Part shown: piece by piece, positions 1 to 6,639 of the stretch
Position numbering within the stretch: the first letter of the stretch is position 1
How the letters are laid out: the number at the start of each line of letters is the position of its first letter
Assembly (NCBI GenBank): GCA_011371515.1
Contig: DRQE01000132.1
Coordinates: 1 to 8,075 of the forward strand
Reading direction: 5' to 3'
DNA length: 8,075 nt
Source of the DNA: Deltaproteobacteria bacterium
GTDB taxonomy: Bacteria; Desulfobacterota; GWC2-55-46; DRQE01
Translations under genes and position numbers: made by a program
Notes under the pieces: model-generated
Seen by the model: the letters and a program-made list of their open reading frames with translations, nothing else
Database searches by the model: none
Told to the model about the DNA's origin: nothing

Positions 1-1492
1 ATGCCCTCTGCCAGTAGTAGCCCCTGTCGCCGGTAAAGAAGAAAATAACCCTTGCATCGGCTGGCAGATTCCTGTTTGCCCAGAGTATTGCCTCGTAGTC
101 AGGCAGCATCCGCATAAGGTAGGCATCCCTTGTCTCTCTGCCCGTAATAAACCCAAAGGGCCTCTGCTTTACATACATACCGTATACATAGGAGAGATTG
201 AAGAGAAACATAACCGCAAGAAGCACAACAGTTACATGCTTTGTATACTTTCTTACCAGCCCCTCCTTTATTGCAAAGGCAATAAGCACTATAAACCCAG
301 CAAAGGCAGGCAGTATGTATCTTACAACAAGGTCTGTGGTGAAAAAGGCTATATAGAAGTACAGAACGGTAAAACCTGCAACATAACGGAACCACTGCCC
401 CTTCCCCCTTACCAGAAAGAGCATGGGAACAAGGGCAACGAAGAGGGGGTTCAGCACCCCGTCGAAGTATTGAAGGCTTCCATCCTTGCCCTCGAAGAAC
501 ATCCTAAATGGCACAAGCAGTATCTGAAGGGTGTCCTCGCCAAAGAGGACATACCTTTTCTCCACAGGCGATAGTGTTCCCCCCGTATGCAGCGCCTCCA
601 CACCCTTGACCATACCACCAATCAGCGGGTAAAAGGGGTTTCCCACCCATATATAGTTTCTTACGAGATAGGGTAGAAAGGGTAGCGACGATACCAGAGC
701 ATAAAGCCCAAAGTCTTTTATGGCAGCCATCTGCCCCTTTTTTCTTGCAGAATAGAGCAGAACAAACATTGAAAGAAGAAATACCACCACCGCCCCGTTA
801 TACTTTACTCCAAGGGAAAACCCACCAGCAAGGGCGGAAAAGAAGAGATACCTCTTTTTGCCCTCTTCCATCCACCTGACAAATGCCACCACCGAAAGGA
901 CTGCGTAGAATGTAACCCCAAGGTCCACATAGGCACTTGCGGAAAGTTTCACCACCACAGGGGTTGAAAGAAACAGAAGGGCTGCAAGAAGCCCATAGAG
1001 GGCGGATGCCCTCTCTTTTACGAAGTCGTACAGCAGTACAGCCGTAAGAAGCCCCATACTTGCGTGTATGTACTTGGCAGCAATGTCCACACCGAGGTAT
1101 AGAGGGACGAGATAAAGATAGTCCAGATTCATCGGCTGGTAAGCAAAGGACATGAAGGGTATCTCGAAGATACCACCCTTTTCAAGATAAAGCTTCGGGA
1201 CTGCAAGATGATGTATAAGGGCATCTCTTGATACAGGTGGCGTGGAGACAAGGGGTAAAACCAGCAAGACGAAGGACACTGTGCAGGCAAGAAGCAGAAG
1301 CTCCCACCTGCCACAGTCTTTTAAAGATGGAAGCGCAGGATAAAGGAGGGCTGCCACCACAACCAGTGCCACAGCAAGGGGCAGGACGATAAACACACCC
1401 CATAGAAGACCAAAGTGTCCTATAAGAAACAGGTATACACTTACGAACCACAGGACAAGACCTGTGGCAAAGAGTCTATCGAAAAGAGACAT
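1..1492 (-). CDS. GT-C fold membrane glycosyltransferase (PMT_2/ArnT-like), 3' end beyond the window
   Basis: The frame is open from the ATG at 1492 to the window edge, giving 497 residues with no stop, so the C-terminus is missing. It is a multi-pass membrane protein with about ten hydrophobic segments, for example residues 12-50, 64-83, 146-180, 215-247, 262-275, 350-360, 371-407 and 420-436. The layout matches GT-C transferases, which move a sugar from a polyprenyl-phosphate donor to an acceptor on the outer face of the inner membrane. Supporting motifs are SRDALIHHL with Asp90 in the first periplasmic loop (the usual catalytic Asp position), AYVDLG with Asp190, VKYNG at 229-233, RNYIWVGNPFYP at 278-289 and RYILPAF at 391-397. 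Start choice: plus-strand ccacct at 1499-1504 reads AGGTGG on the coding strand, 6 nt before the ATG, and an in-frame stop lies about 12 codons upstream. The donor and acceptor cannot be told from sequence. The gene follows the RHH gene after 60 nt and may belong to the same transcript. Confidence 0.8.
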   Translation of the reverse strand, partial: MSLFDRLFATGLVLWFVSVYLFLIGHFGLLWGVFIVLPLAVALVVVAALLYPALPSLKDCGRWELLLLACTVSFVLLVLPLVSTPPVSRDALIHHLAVPKLYLEKGGIFEIPFMSFAYQPMNLDYLYLVPLYLGVDIAAKYIHASMGLLTAVLLYDFVKERASALYGLLAALLFLSTPVVVKLSASAYVDLGVTFYAVLSVVAFVRWMEEGKKRYLFFSALAGGFSLGVKYNGAVVVFLLSMFVLLYSARKKGQMAAIKDFGLYALVSSLPFLPYLVRNYIWVGNPFYPLIGGMVKGVEALHTGGTLSPVEKRYVLFGEDTLQILLVPFRMFFEGKDGSLQYFDGVLNPLFVALVPMLFLVRGKGQWFRYVAGFTVLYFYIAFFTTDLVVRYILPAFAGFIVLIAFAIKEGLVRKYTKHVTVVLLAVMFLFNLSYVYGMYVKQRPFGFITGRETRDAYLMRMLPDYEAILWANRNLPADARVIFFFTGDRGYYWQRA

Positions 1493-1498
1493 CAAAAG

Positions 1499-1504
1499 CC
1501 ACCT
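1499..1504 (-). promoter_or_regulatory. Ribosome binding site AGGTGG of the glycosyltransferase gene
   Basis: The coding strand reads AGGTGG, then 6 nt, then ATG. This favours the ATG at 1492 over the in-frame TTG codons at one and about ten codons upstream, which lack comparable spacing. The 60-nt gap that holds it (1493-1552) is the longest non-coding stretch in the window. I found no convincing promoter or terminator hairpin there. Confidence 0.6.
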
Positions 1505-1552
1505 GCTCGTTGAATGACGGGGCAATCAAAGGGTCTGAGTGCCTCTATAGAA

Positions 1553-1744
1553 TCAGGCTATCTTTCCCTGCCTTGCAAGGAAGTCTCCCACGGCAAGCCT
1601 TATCATGGCACTCACGCTCCAGCGCTGCCCGAGCCTTTCTGTATATTCGCTGGCAAGTTCTTTAAGAAGTGCAAGCTGATCCTCTTCTATACTGACGCTT
1701 ATCTTTACCAGTTTCTCCTCGTGATGGTGGTGATGTTCTTTCAT
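1553..1744 (-). CDS. Small ribbon-helix-helix (CopG/Arc-type) protein with an N-terminal five-histidine run
   Basis: This is a 63-residue protein. After MKE and five histidines (residues 4-8), then EE, comes a predicted beta strand KLVKISVSI (11-19). A helix follows at about 20-37, then a turn, then a second helix starting at WSVSAMIRLAVGDFL (42-56). This strand-helix-helix order, with an S-x-S-x-x-I-R start to the second helix, is typical of MetJ/Arc (RHH) dimeric DNA-binding proteins, which grip DNA through the paired strands. The histidines precede the strand and could bind Ni, Cu, Zn or Co, but no NikR-like C-terminal sensor domain is present. The start codon overlaps the upstream stop as ATGA, and a GGAGGA sits 3 nt before it, so translation is probably coupled to the upstream secreted-protein gene. 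It is likely a transcriptional regulator of this operon or of a linked locus; an orphan antitoxin is possible, but no toxin partner is visible. Fold call fairly firm, function inferred. Confidence 0.75.
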   Translation of the reverse strand: MKEHHHHHEEKLVKISVSIEEDQLALLKELASEYTERLGQRWSVSAMIRLAVGDFLARQGKIA

Positions 1745-2139
1745 CTTTCCTCCGCCTTGAGTAGTTTTAGCCCCTTTCTTGCATCCTCTGCAAGCGGGCT
1801 TTCGGGGTAGTCCTTAAGAAGCCTTTCCATCTTTTCTATTGCCTTCTTTTTCTCGCCCTTCTCTATGTGTTCAAGAGCCTTTTCCATAAGTGTAAGCTCG
1901 GCATCACTTATAGATAGTTCCTTCCAGTAAAGCTCCTCGTCTCCCTTCTGTTCGGCTCCCTTGACACCTGCTATGGCTCGTTTGCCCTCTCTGGCATCAC
2001 CCTTTCCCTTAGTAACCATCTTCAGTTTGTAAGACACATTCTTAAGCCATGCGCTAATGCTATCCTTGACACTATCTGTTGCCATAGCCCCAGTTGAAAA
2101 AAACAGAAGAATAACTATTGATGCAATCAGCTTTTTCAT
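1741..2139 (-). CDS. Small exported protein with a C-terminal TPR-like hairpin
   Basis: This 132-residue protein starts with a clear Sec signal peptide: MKK, a hydrophobic core IASIVILLFFSTG, and a predicted signal peptidase I site AMA|TD after residue 20. The mature protein is about 112 residues and is likely periplasmic. Residues 21-48 are basic and amphipathic (AWLKNVSYKLK, then a KGKG segment). Residues 55-73 hold a compact segment, RAIAGVKGAEQ plus ELYWKE, that looks like a distinct short motif. Residues 78-127 form a helical hairpin (AIEKMERLLKDYPESPLAEDA) resembling one TPR unit of the YbgF/CpoB or BamD kind, with the usual YP-x-S-x-x-A-x-x-A ending. A strong AGGAGG precedes the start by 9 nt. 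The gene follows the transglutaminase-like gene by 21 nt and overlaps the RHH gene by 4 nt. It is probably a partner of the CsgG-like and transglutaminase-like proteins. I do not recognise a named gene. Confidence 0.8.
   Translation of the reverse strand: MKKLIASIVILLFFSTGAMATDSVKDSISAWLKNVSYKLKMVTKGKGDAREGKRAIAGVKGAEQKGDEELYWKELSISDAELTLMEKALEHIEKGEKKKAIEKMERLLKDYPESPLAEDARKGLKLLKAEER
1748..1753 (-). promoter_or_regulatory. Ribosome binding site GGAGGA inside the end of the upstream gene
   Basis: The Shine-Dalgarno lies in the last codons of the 132-residue gene, 3 nt before an ATG that overlaps that gene's TGA (ATGA, 1741-1744). This is the classic arrangement for translational coupling, and it fixes the start of the RHH protein so that the histidine run is included. 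Confidence 0.65.
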
Positions 2140-2148
2140 CCCTGCAAA

Positions 2149-2154
2149 CCTCCT
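2149..2154 (-). promoter_or_regulatory. Strong ribosome binding site AGGAGG of the small exported-protein gene
   Basis: AGGAGG lies 9 nt upstream of the ATG at 2139, just after an A/T-rich run that begins at the stop codon of the preceding gene. It is the best Shine-Dalgarno match in the window and suggests the small protein is made in larger amounts than its large neighbours. Confidence 0.65.
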
Positions 2155-2160
2155 TTTTAA

Positions 2161-4629
2161 TTAACCGTTTATTTCCGTATACAGGGTTATGTATCTATCT
2201 TTAAACTTACTGTCTATCTTGAGTGCCTTATCGAAATAATGTTTTGCCATCTTCCGATTGCCCAGCCTCATATATGCACGTGCAATATTTATCAATATAC
2301 CGGCATCCTTTTTATCAAGTCTATAGGCATCTCTGTAATACTTAAGTGCCCTGTGGTACTTCCTTTTAAGATAATACACATTACCAAGATTATTCAATAC
2401 CATGGCGTTTCTTTTAAACCCGTGTATGCTTCGTGCCACCTTGATGGCATCGTCTAACATGCCCTCTCTTGCATAGAATCTTATAAGTTTAATCAGCCCC
2501 AGTGAGCCAAGCTCAGATAGCCTTTCTCTTACATATTGAATCCTCTTTTTGCGCAGCCTTTCAAGCTCTCCCGTAAACCGCCTCTCTATGTCCTTCTTAG
2601 ATACGGTCAGTTCTGCCCTCTTCTTTGGCAGATTGGGCGCAAGATAGCGGGCGCGTGCCTTTTCGAACTCTATTATCTTTGCTTTGCCGAGCCACTTTTT
2701 GTAGTTCTCACTACCCTTCTTCCATGCCTCTGTAAAAGAGGCTCCCACAAGGGTCGTTTCAACAGGTATCCATATGGTGCCATTGCGCAGCACATAGCTT
2801 TCTCTTGGAAAACCGAAGTATATCTCCTCTGACTCTGGCACGCCAGTATCCATAAGAACAAACACATGACCGGGCACATCAACAACGGCTGTCCTTATCC
2901 CAACGGCCTCAAGCAGTGACGAGTAAAGGCTTGTAAGGTCATCACAGTCTCCAACTTTTCTTGCTATGGTTTCCCTTGGAAACTGAACGAAGTCTACAAC
3001 CCCCTTAAGCCCTGATACCACACTGAAAGGTGAGTTCGGGTCCTCCATGTAGGATATGCCGAGAACCCCCATGGCTCCAAAGAGTGCCCGTGCCTTAACC
3101 ACATTGCGGCTTAGCCCCCTTTCGTTGTAGCCTGACACAGCAGCTGTGGCAATATCCACAATTACAGGGTCCCGCGGCGTTATAAAGGAGGCTATCTTAC
3201 CCTTGTCATCCCATATGAGTGCGTGCTTCTCGTACACATATATAGGGCTGCTCAGGGTTATCTCCTGTTTCCTGCCGCTGTCGATGTAGGTTACCTTCAC
3301 TTCAGACTGTATGAAGGTGTTGTCCGTTATGTCGAGTATTCTGCTGTTGAATACTATGTTGAGAGGCTTCCTTATGGTCTTCCCGGAGGGTAGTTCTCCA
3401 ATGACGAGCCTTGTGGGATAGTCTATGTATTTTTTAATGGCTATCGATAGGGTTACCCCCTTGAATGGTCTTGTGGTGGTGTTTTCAAGCGTTATGGTGC
3501 CTGCGGGATAGCTGGCATAGTACTTGTAGTTGCTTGAGAAGACTTTATCGAAGTTCACCCTTACCTTGAGTGGAAGCTCGGCATCGAGCTCTGCAAGCTG
3601 TTTCTTTATGGAGTGCATCGTTGTATAAAGTCTACTGAGTAGCTTCTCGTAGGAACTCTTTATTGCCATCTCTTCCCCGACCGCATCGTCCACATGGACT
3701 ATGGCTGTCCTGTCCTTGAGGTTGAGAAGGCTTTTTACGGGATGCGCACTGTATACAGTCATCTCTACTCTGGCTTCAAACTGTCTGAAGTTGCCGCCGA
3801 GCACCTTCTCTCCAGCCACCACATCTTCTACGAGTTCTATAACCATGTCTACGGTCTTGAGTTTATCCTGTATCTTGTAAAGCTCTCCCTTGCCAAGGTC
3901 CCTCACACTGTATCCATGGGCTCTGAGCTCTTTTATGACGTTCTTTCTATATCTGTCATCACCTCTGTGGGTTATAACCCCTATCCTTAAAACCTTCCTT
4001 CTGGTTCCTGTGTCCACCGCTTTCTTCAGACTTCCTGTATCCACAAACATCATGTACACTGCGCCATCTTCATCAAAATGGATGGGTTCTCCTGCAAGCA
4101 CATATTCGCCAACAGCTGAAAGCACCTTCTCTCTGAAGCGTGTTATCTCCTCTGTGGTTGGCTCTTTTTTAAGTTCATAGAAGACCTGCTTGAGGGTTTT
4201 TACCTCCACAGCCCTCGATACAATCCCAAGCTCTACACCATTCCTGCGCCTGCTTTCTACAAACACCACCCCCACACTTCTTGCAGGCTTCTTAAGAGAG
4301 CCAAGTTTCACCCCCTTAGTGCCCTTTATAGCAGCCCTTGTAAGAAGGCTTATATGGTCGGTCCTGCCAGAGAGTCTTTCAAGAGCCCTTTTCTTCTTAC
4401 CTGTTCTGGATAATGCGTAGGCAAGTACAGCATAAAGGACAGGGCTATCCTTTTCTTTAAGCAGCTCTTCTGCATACTTTACTGCCTCTTGCCAGTCTCT
4501 GTTCAGAAGGGCTCTGGCAAGCAGGCTTTCCTTTGTATCTGTGTCAGGACGGTTGCTTGATACCGCACAGGTAGTGAATACCAGAAAAAGGAGTGTTAAA
4601 GGGATTAAAAGCCCCCTTGTTCTGTGCAT
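2161..4629 (-). CDS. Exported TPR / LPP20-FlgT-like / transglutaminase-like / TPR multidomain protein
   Basis: This 822-residue protein has an N-terminal export signal (residues 1-21). A Cys at 21 follows FTT, a poor lipobox, so it may be either a lipoprotein or a protein with a cleaved or anchoring signal. Domains in order: a short TPR-like helical region (about 35-90); an alpha/beta region at 115-210 recalling LPP20/FlgT N-domains; a second alpha/beta region at 213-345 beginning VLRIGVITHRG, resembling CsgG/TolB-like or FlgT middle domains; a beta-rich, Ig-like segment (355-465); a transglutaminase-like fold (about 485-630); a charged helix or coiled coil (670-705); and C-terminal TPRs (about 708-810, e.g. 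LNNLGNVYYLKRKYHRALKY). The transglutaminase core shows Cys562 in KVGDCDDLTSL, His588 in VPGHVFVLMD, and Glu624 in WIPVETT where many members have Asp. The catalytic residues look intact, so a protease, amidase or cross-linking role on envelope substrates is plausible. The start lies 2 nt after the upstream stop, with AGAAGGTG 10 nt before it. TPR and transglutaminase calls are good; the FlgT-like regions are tentative. Confidence 0.8.
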   Translation of the reverse strand: MHRTRGLLIPLTLLFLVFTTCAVSSNRPDTDTKESLLARALLNRDWQEAVKYAEELLKEKDSPVLYAVLAYALSRTGKKKRALERLSGRTDHISLLTRAAIKGTKGVKLGSLKKPARSVGVVFVESRRRNGVELGIVSRAVEVKTLKQVFYELKKEPTTEEITRFREKVLSAVGEYVLAGEPIHFDEDGAVYMMFVDTGSLKKAVDTGTRRKVLRIGVITHRGDDRYRKNVIKELRAHGYSVRDLGKGELYKIQDKLKTVDMVIELVEDVVAGEKVLGGNFRQFEARVEMTVYSAHPVKSLLNLKDRTAIVHVDDAVGEEMAIKSSYEKLLSRLYTTMHSIKKQLAELDAELPLKVRVNFDKVFSSNYKYYASYPAGTITLENTTTRPFKGVTLSIAIKKYIDYPTRLVIGELPSGKTIRKPLNIVFNSRILDITDNTFIQSEVKVTYIDSGRKQEITLSSPIYVYEKHALIWDDKGKIASFITPRDPVIVDIATAAVSGYNERGLSRNVVKARALFGAMGVLGISYMEDPNSPFSVVSGLKGVVDFVQFPRETIARKVGDCDDLTSLYSSLLEAVGIRTAVVDVPGHVFVLMDTGVPESEEIYFGFPRESYVLRNGTIWIPVETTLVGASFTEAWKKGSENYKKWLGKAKIIEFEKARARYLAPNLPKKRAELTVSKKDIERRFTGELERLRKKRIQYVRERLSELGSLGLIKLIRFYAREGMLDDAIKVARSIHGFKRNAMVLNNLGNVYYLKRKYHRALKYYRDAYRLDKKDAGILINIARAYMRLGNRKMAKHYFDKALKIDSKFKDRYITLYTEING

Positions 4630-4631
4630 AC

Positions 4632-6599
4632 TTATATTACACCTTCTGCCAGTATTTTCTGCATTTCAGCTTTTATAGGTGTCGTGTCCACACCCTTGTT
4701 CTCTGCTATAAATCGGGCTCTTACGAGCTCAGAAAGTGCCTTCCTTAAGTTACCCCTTTCTTCAAGTCTTCTGGCTTTCTGCAGCAACTGTCTTTCAGAT
4801 GATGAAAACAGTGTCTTGAGTTTTTCGCCTATCTCCTGAACCACCTCGTCCTCTACACTTTTGAGAAGCTCTGAGTCTGTGGGAAGGCTGGGTAGTTTCT
4901 CCTCTATGGTGATATCGCCTATACTGACACCTTCTCTTCCCTCTGATGTTTCAGCCTTCTTCTTCTCTACCACATCCACATATATTATATTACCGTTTGA
5001 GTCCACAACCCTCCATCCAACGGACACATTTGCAATCTTTTTGTGATGGCTCACCCTGTATCTTACCTTCTCGAACAGGGGTTCGTCTATATATTTTGGT
5101 GGCTCATCGCCTATTCTGCCCTTTGCGATCCACTCTTCGTATTCTGGGTTCAGAATCTTTCTTGTGCCCACCTTTGCCATAAGGATTTTGAAGTTGTTTA
5201 TTACAGAGTTTTCCACTCTGTAGTCTGTAACATTGCCTATAATCAGGTAGTCTGCACCTATAAGTTTGAGTATATCGCCTCTTAGCTCTCCACTCTGCAG
5301 TGCCTTTACCTCTTTCTCCTTTATTATGGCTTCCATGGCACTCCTTTCCAGTATCTTAACATCCCTTGCCAGTTCATTATAGACATAGTGGAGTATTCGG
5401 GTAGAAATCATTCCACCTGCGTCCACATTGTATGAAGGTCCCCTGAAGGGTATTACCGCAAGGGTTGGAAGAGAGAACCTTTCCACCTCTTCCTCCCAGC
5501 CATCCTTGAGTATAACGATGTCTGGGTAATGGGGCTCTATCCTTGAGACTATATCAATATACAGATAGGCTATCTCCCTTTCTCCTTTCTGCCACTCCTC
5601 TTTAGCCCTTACAACCATCTCATCAACCACCCGTTTTATCGTTCCAGATGGCACAGCCACTTCTTTTCTCTTCTCATAGGGAAGCCTCTTCAGTAGTGTT
5701 ATGGCATCAAGAAGTGTTGCACCGGCAGAGAGCAACAGGTCTTCCTGATAAAGTTCCACCCCTTTTTCGAAAAGCCCTCTTACCTTTTCTGTAATTATGG
5801 CGTAGAGAAGCTCCCTTGCCTGTTTTGTATTGTCGTAGGTAAGGGCAAGCTCTGCAAACCTCATGGCACGCTGGTAATCTTTGTTCCTGTATGCCTTCTT
5901 CGCCTCTTCAATGTGGTAGCCATAGGTGTCTTTACTCTTTGCAAGCGAGAGCTCTTTTGCCACATCCCTGTAAGATGGGTCTACATCATAGATAATACTG
6001 AACACCCTGTGGGCAACTCTCCACCTCTGTTCTGCCTTTGCCCTTTCACCTTCGCTGTAAAGCCTTGCAAGGCTCTTCTGTCTGTATTCCCTTACAAGCT
6101 CCTTTTTTGTCGGGTCAAGGCGGGAAGCCTTCTGAAGAAGGGCCAGCGCCTCTTTTAGCTTTCTGGCTGTCCCTTTCTGGTAAGCCTGCTCTACCAAGGA
6201 CCTTACGGCTTCAGCTGTAGCAGCCCTTTTCTTTTCTATAAGGTTTTTCACCTCTGTAACATCCAGAGAGGGGCTTATCTTTAAGACCTCTTCGAGCTTT
6301 TTTTCGAACTCTGCGAGTTTATCTATGGGCACAGGCTCTGGGGTGCTCTTTATAGCCCCTTTCAGTGCCTCGAGCTTCTGGCCCGCGTATTTGGTGGCAA
6401 CATCTTCAAGGTCTTTACAGAGATAATAGGATGGAGTCCTGTTACACAGGTCCTTCAATATCTCGTAGGCATCGGCATAGCGCCCCTGTTTCAGGGCATT
6501 GTAGTACTCCTCTCTTTGGGGAAATATGGCACAACCATAAAGCAGCGCAATAATGACGAGGAATATTACCGTTCTTTTCATGCTACCTTTTGGAAACAT
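4632..6599 (-). CDS. CsgG-family outer-membrane-type lipoprotein with an N-terminal TPR-like region
   Basis: This is a 655-residue protein counted from the ATG at 6599. An internal ATG at 6581 (Met7) gives the more usual lipoprotein signal MKRTVIFLVIIALLYGC, with lipobox LYGC and lipidated Cys23. Both starts have a partial Shine-Dalgarno: AAGGG at 7 nt for the first, AAAGG at 4 nt for the second. Residues about 28-370 are helical and TPR-like (YNALKQGRYADAYEILKD near the start, AYRNKDYQRAMRFAELAL at 236-253). Residues 378-597 match a CsgG-type domain: LPTLAVIPFRG, DVKILERSAMEAIIKEKE, GADYLIIGNVTDY, then VSVGWRVVDSNGNIIYVDVV. CsgG proteins act at the outer membrane, as curli export pores or, in LpoB-like relatives, as periplasmic partners. 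A charged stretch at 485-520 sits where CsgG carries its membrane hairpins, so pore formation is uncertain. The C-terminus (600-655) is another helical hairpin. It is followed after 2 nt by the transglutaminase-like gene, which implies joint function. No curli subunit (CsgA/B) gene is seen. Confidence 0.82.
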   Translation of the reverse strand: MFPKGSMKRTVIFLVIIALLYGCAIFPQREEYYNALKQGRYADAYEILKDLCNRTPSYYLCKDLEDVATKYAGQKLEALKGAIKSTPEPVPIDKLAEFEKKLEEVLKISPSLDVTEVKNLIEKKRAATAEAVRSLVEQAYQKGTARKLKEALALLQKASRLDPTKKELVREYRQKSLARLYSEGERAKAEQRWRVAHRVFSIIYDVDPSYRDVAKELSLAKSKDTYGYHIEEAKKAYRNKDYQRAMRFAELALTYDNTKQARELLYAIITEKVRGLFEKGVELYQEDLLLSAGATLLDAITLLKRLPYEKRKEVAVPSGTIKRVVDEMVVRAKEEWQKGEREIAYLYIDIVSRIEPHYPDIVILKDGWEEEVERFSLPTLAVIPFRGPSYNVDAGGMISTRILHYVYNELARDVKILERSAMEAIIKEKEVKALQSGELRGDILKLIGADYLIIGNVTDYRVENSVINNFKILMAKVGTRKILNPEYEEWIAKGRIGDEPPKYIDEPLFEKVRYRVSHHKKIANVSVGWRVVDSNGNIIYVDVVEKKKAETSEGREGVSIGDITIEEKLPSLPTDSELLKSVEDEVVQEIGEKLKTLFSSSERQLLQKARRLEERGNLRKALSELVRARFIAENKGVDTTPIKAEMQKILAEGVI

Positions 6600-6611
6600 A
6601 GTTCTACCCTT

Positions 6612-6639
6612 AATAAAGACTGCTTTTATTTTTTCTCAA
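6612..6639 (-). promoter_or_regulatory. Possible weak sigma-70-like promoter ahead of the CsgG-like gene
   Basis: On the coding strand TTGAGA (6634-6639) is followed after 16 nt by TTTATT (6612-6617). That is 5/6 and 4/6 agreement with the consensus hexamers, in an A-rich stretch spanning the end of the LOG-family gene. A transcript would begin near 6605, leaving almost no leader for the ATG at 6599 but about 24 nt for the ATG at 6581. A match of this quality can arise by chance in A/T-rich sequence, so this is a candidate only. Confidence 0.2.

Noticed and set aside
1129..1451. Short minus-strand open frames inside the glycosyltransferase region
   Set aside because: They lie in other frames of the long open frame 1-1492, which has transmembrane segments and GT-C motifs throughout.
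1493..1552. Terminator hairpin between the RHH gene and the glycosyltransferase gene
   Set aside because: Only a 4-bp GGCA/TGCC pairing with a long loop and no following T-run was seen.
1721..1744. Histidine run as a cloning-vector tag or assembly contamination
   Set aside because: It has only five histidines with mixed codons, sits inside a coupled gene overlap with native Shine-Dalgarno, and has no vector-like flanking sequence.
2161..2215. Promoter (TATACG hexamer) upstream of the small exported-protein gene
   Set aside because: The -10 match is 4/6 and the only -35 candidate (TTTAAA, 18 nt away) is poor; it lies inside the end of a coding region.
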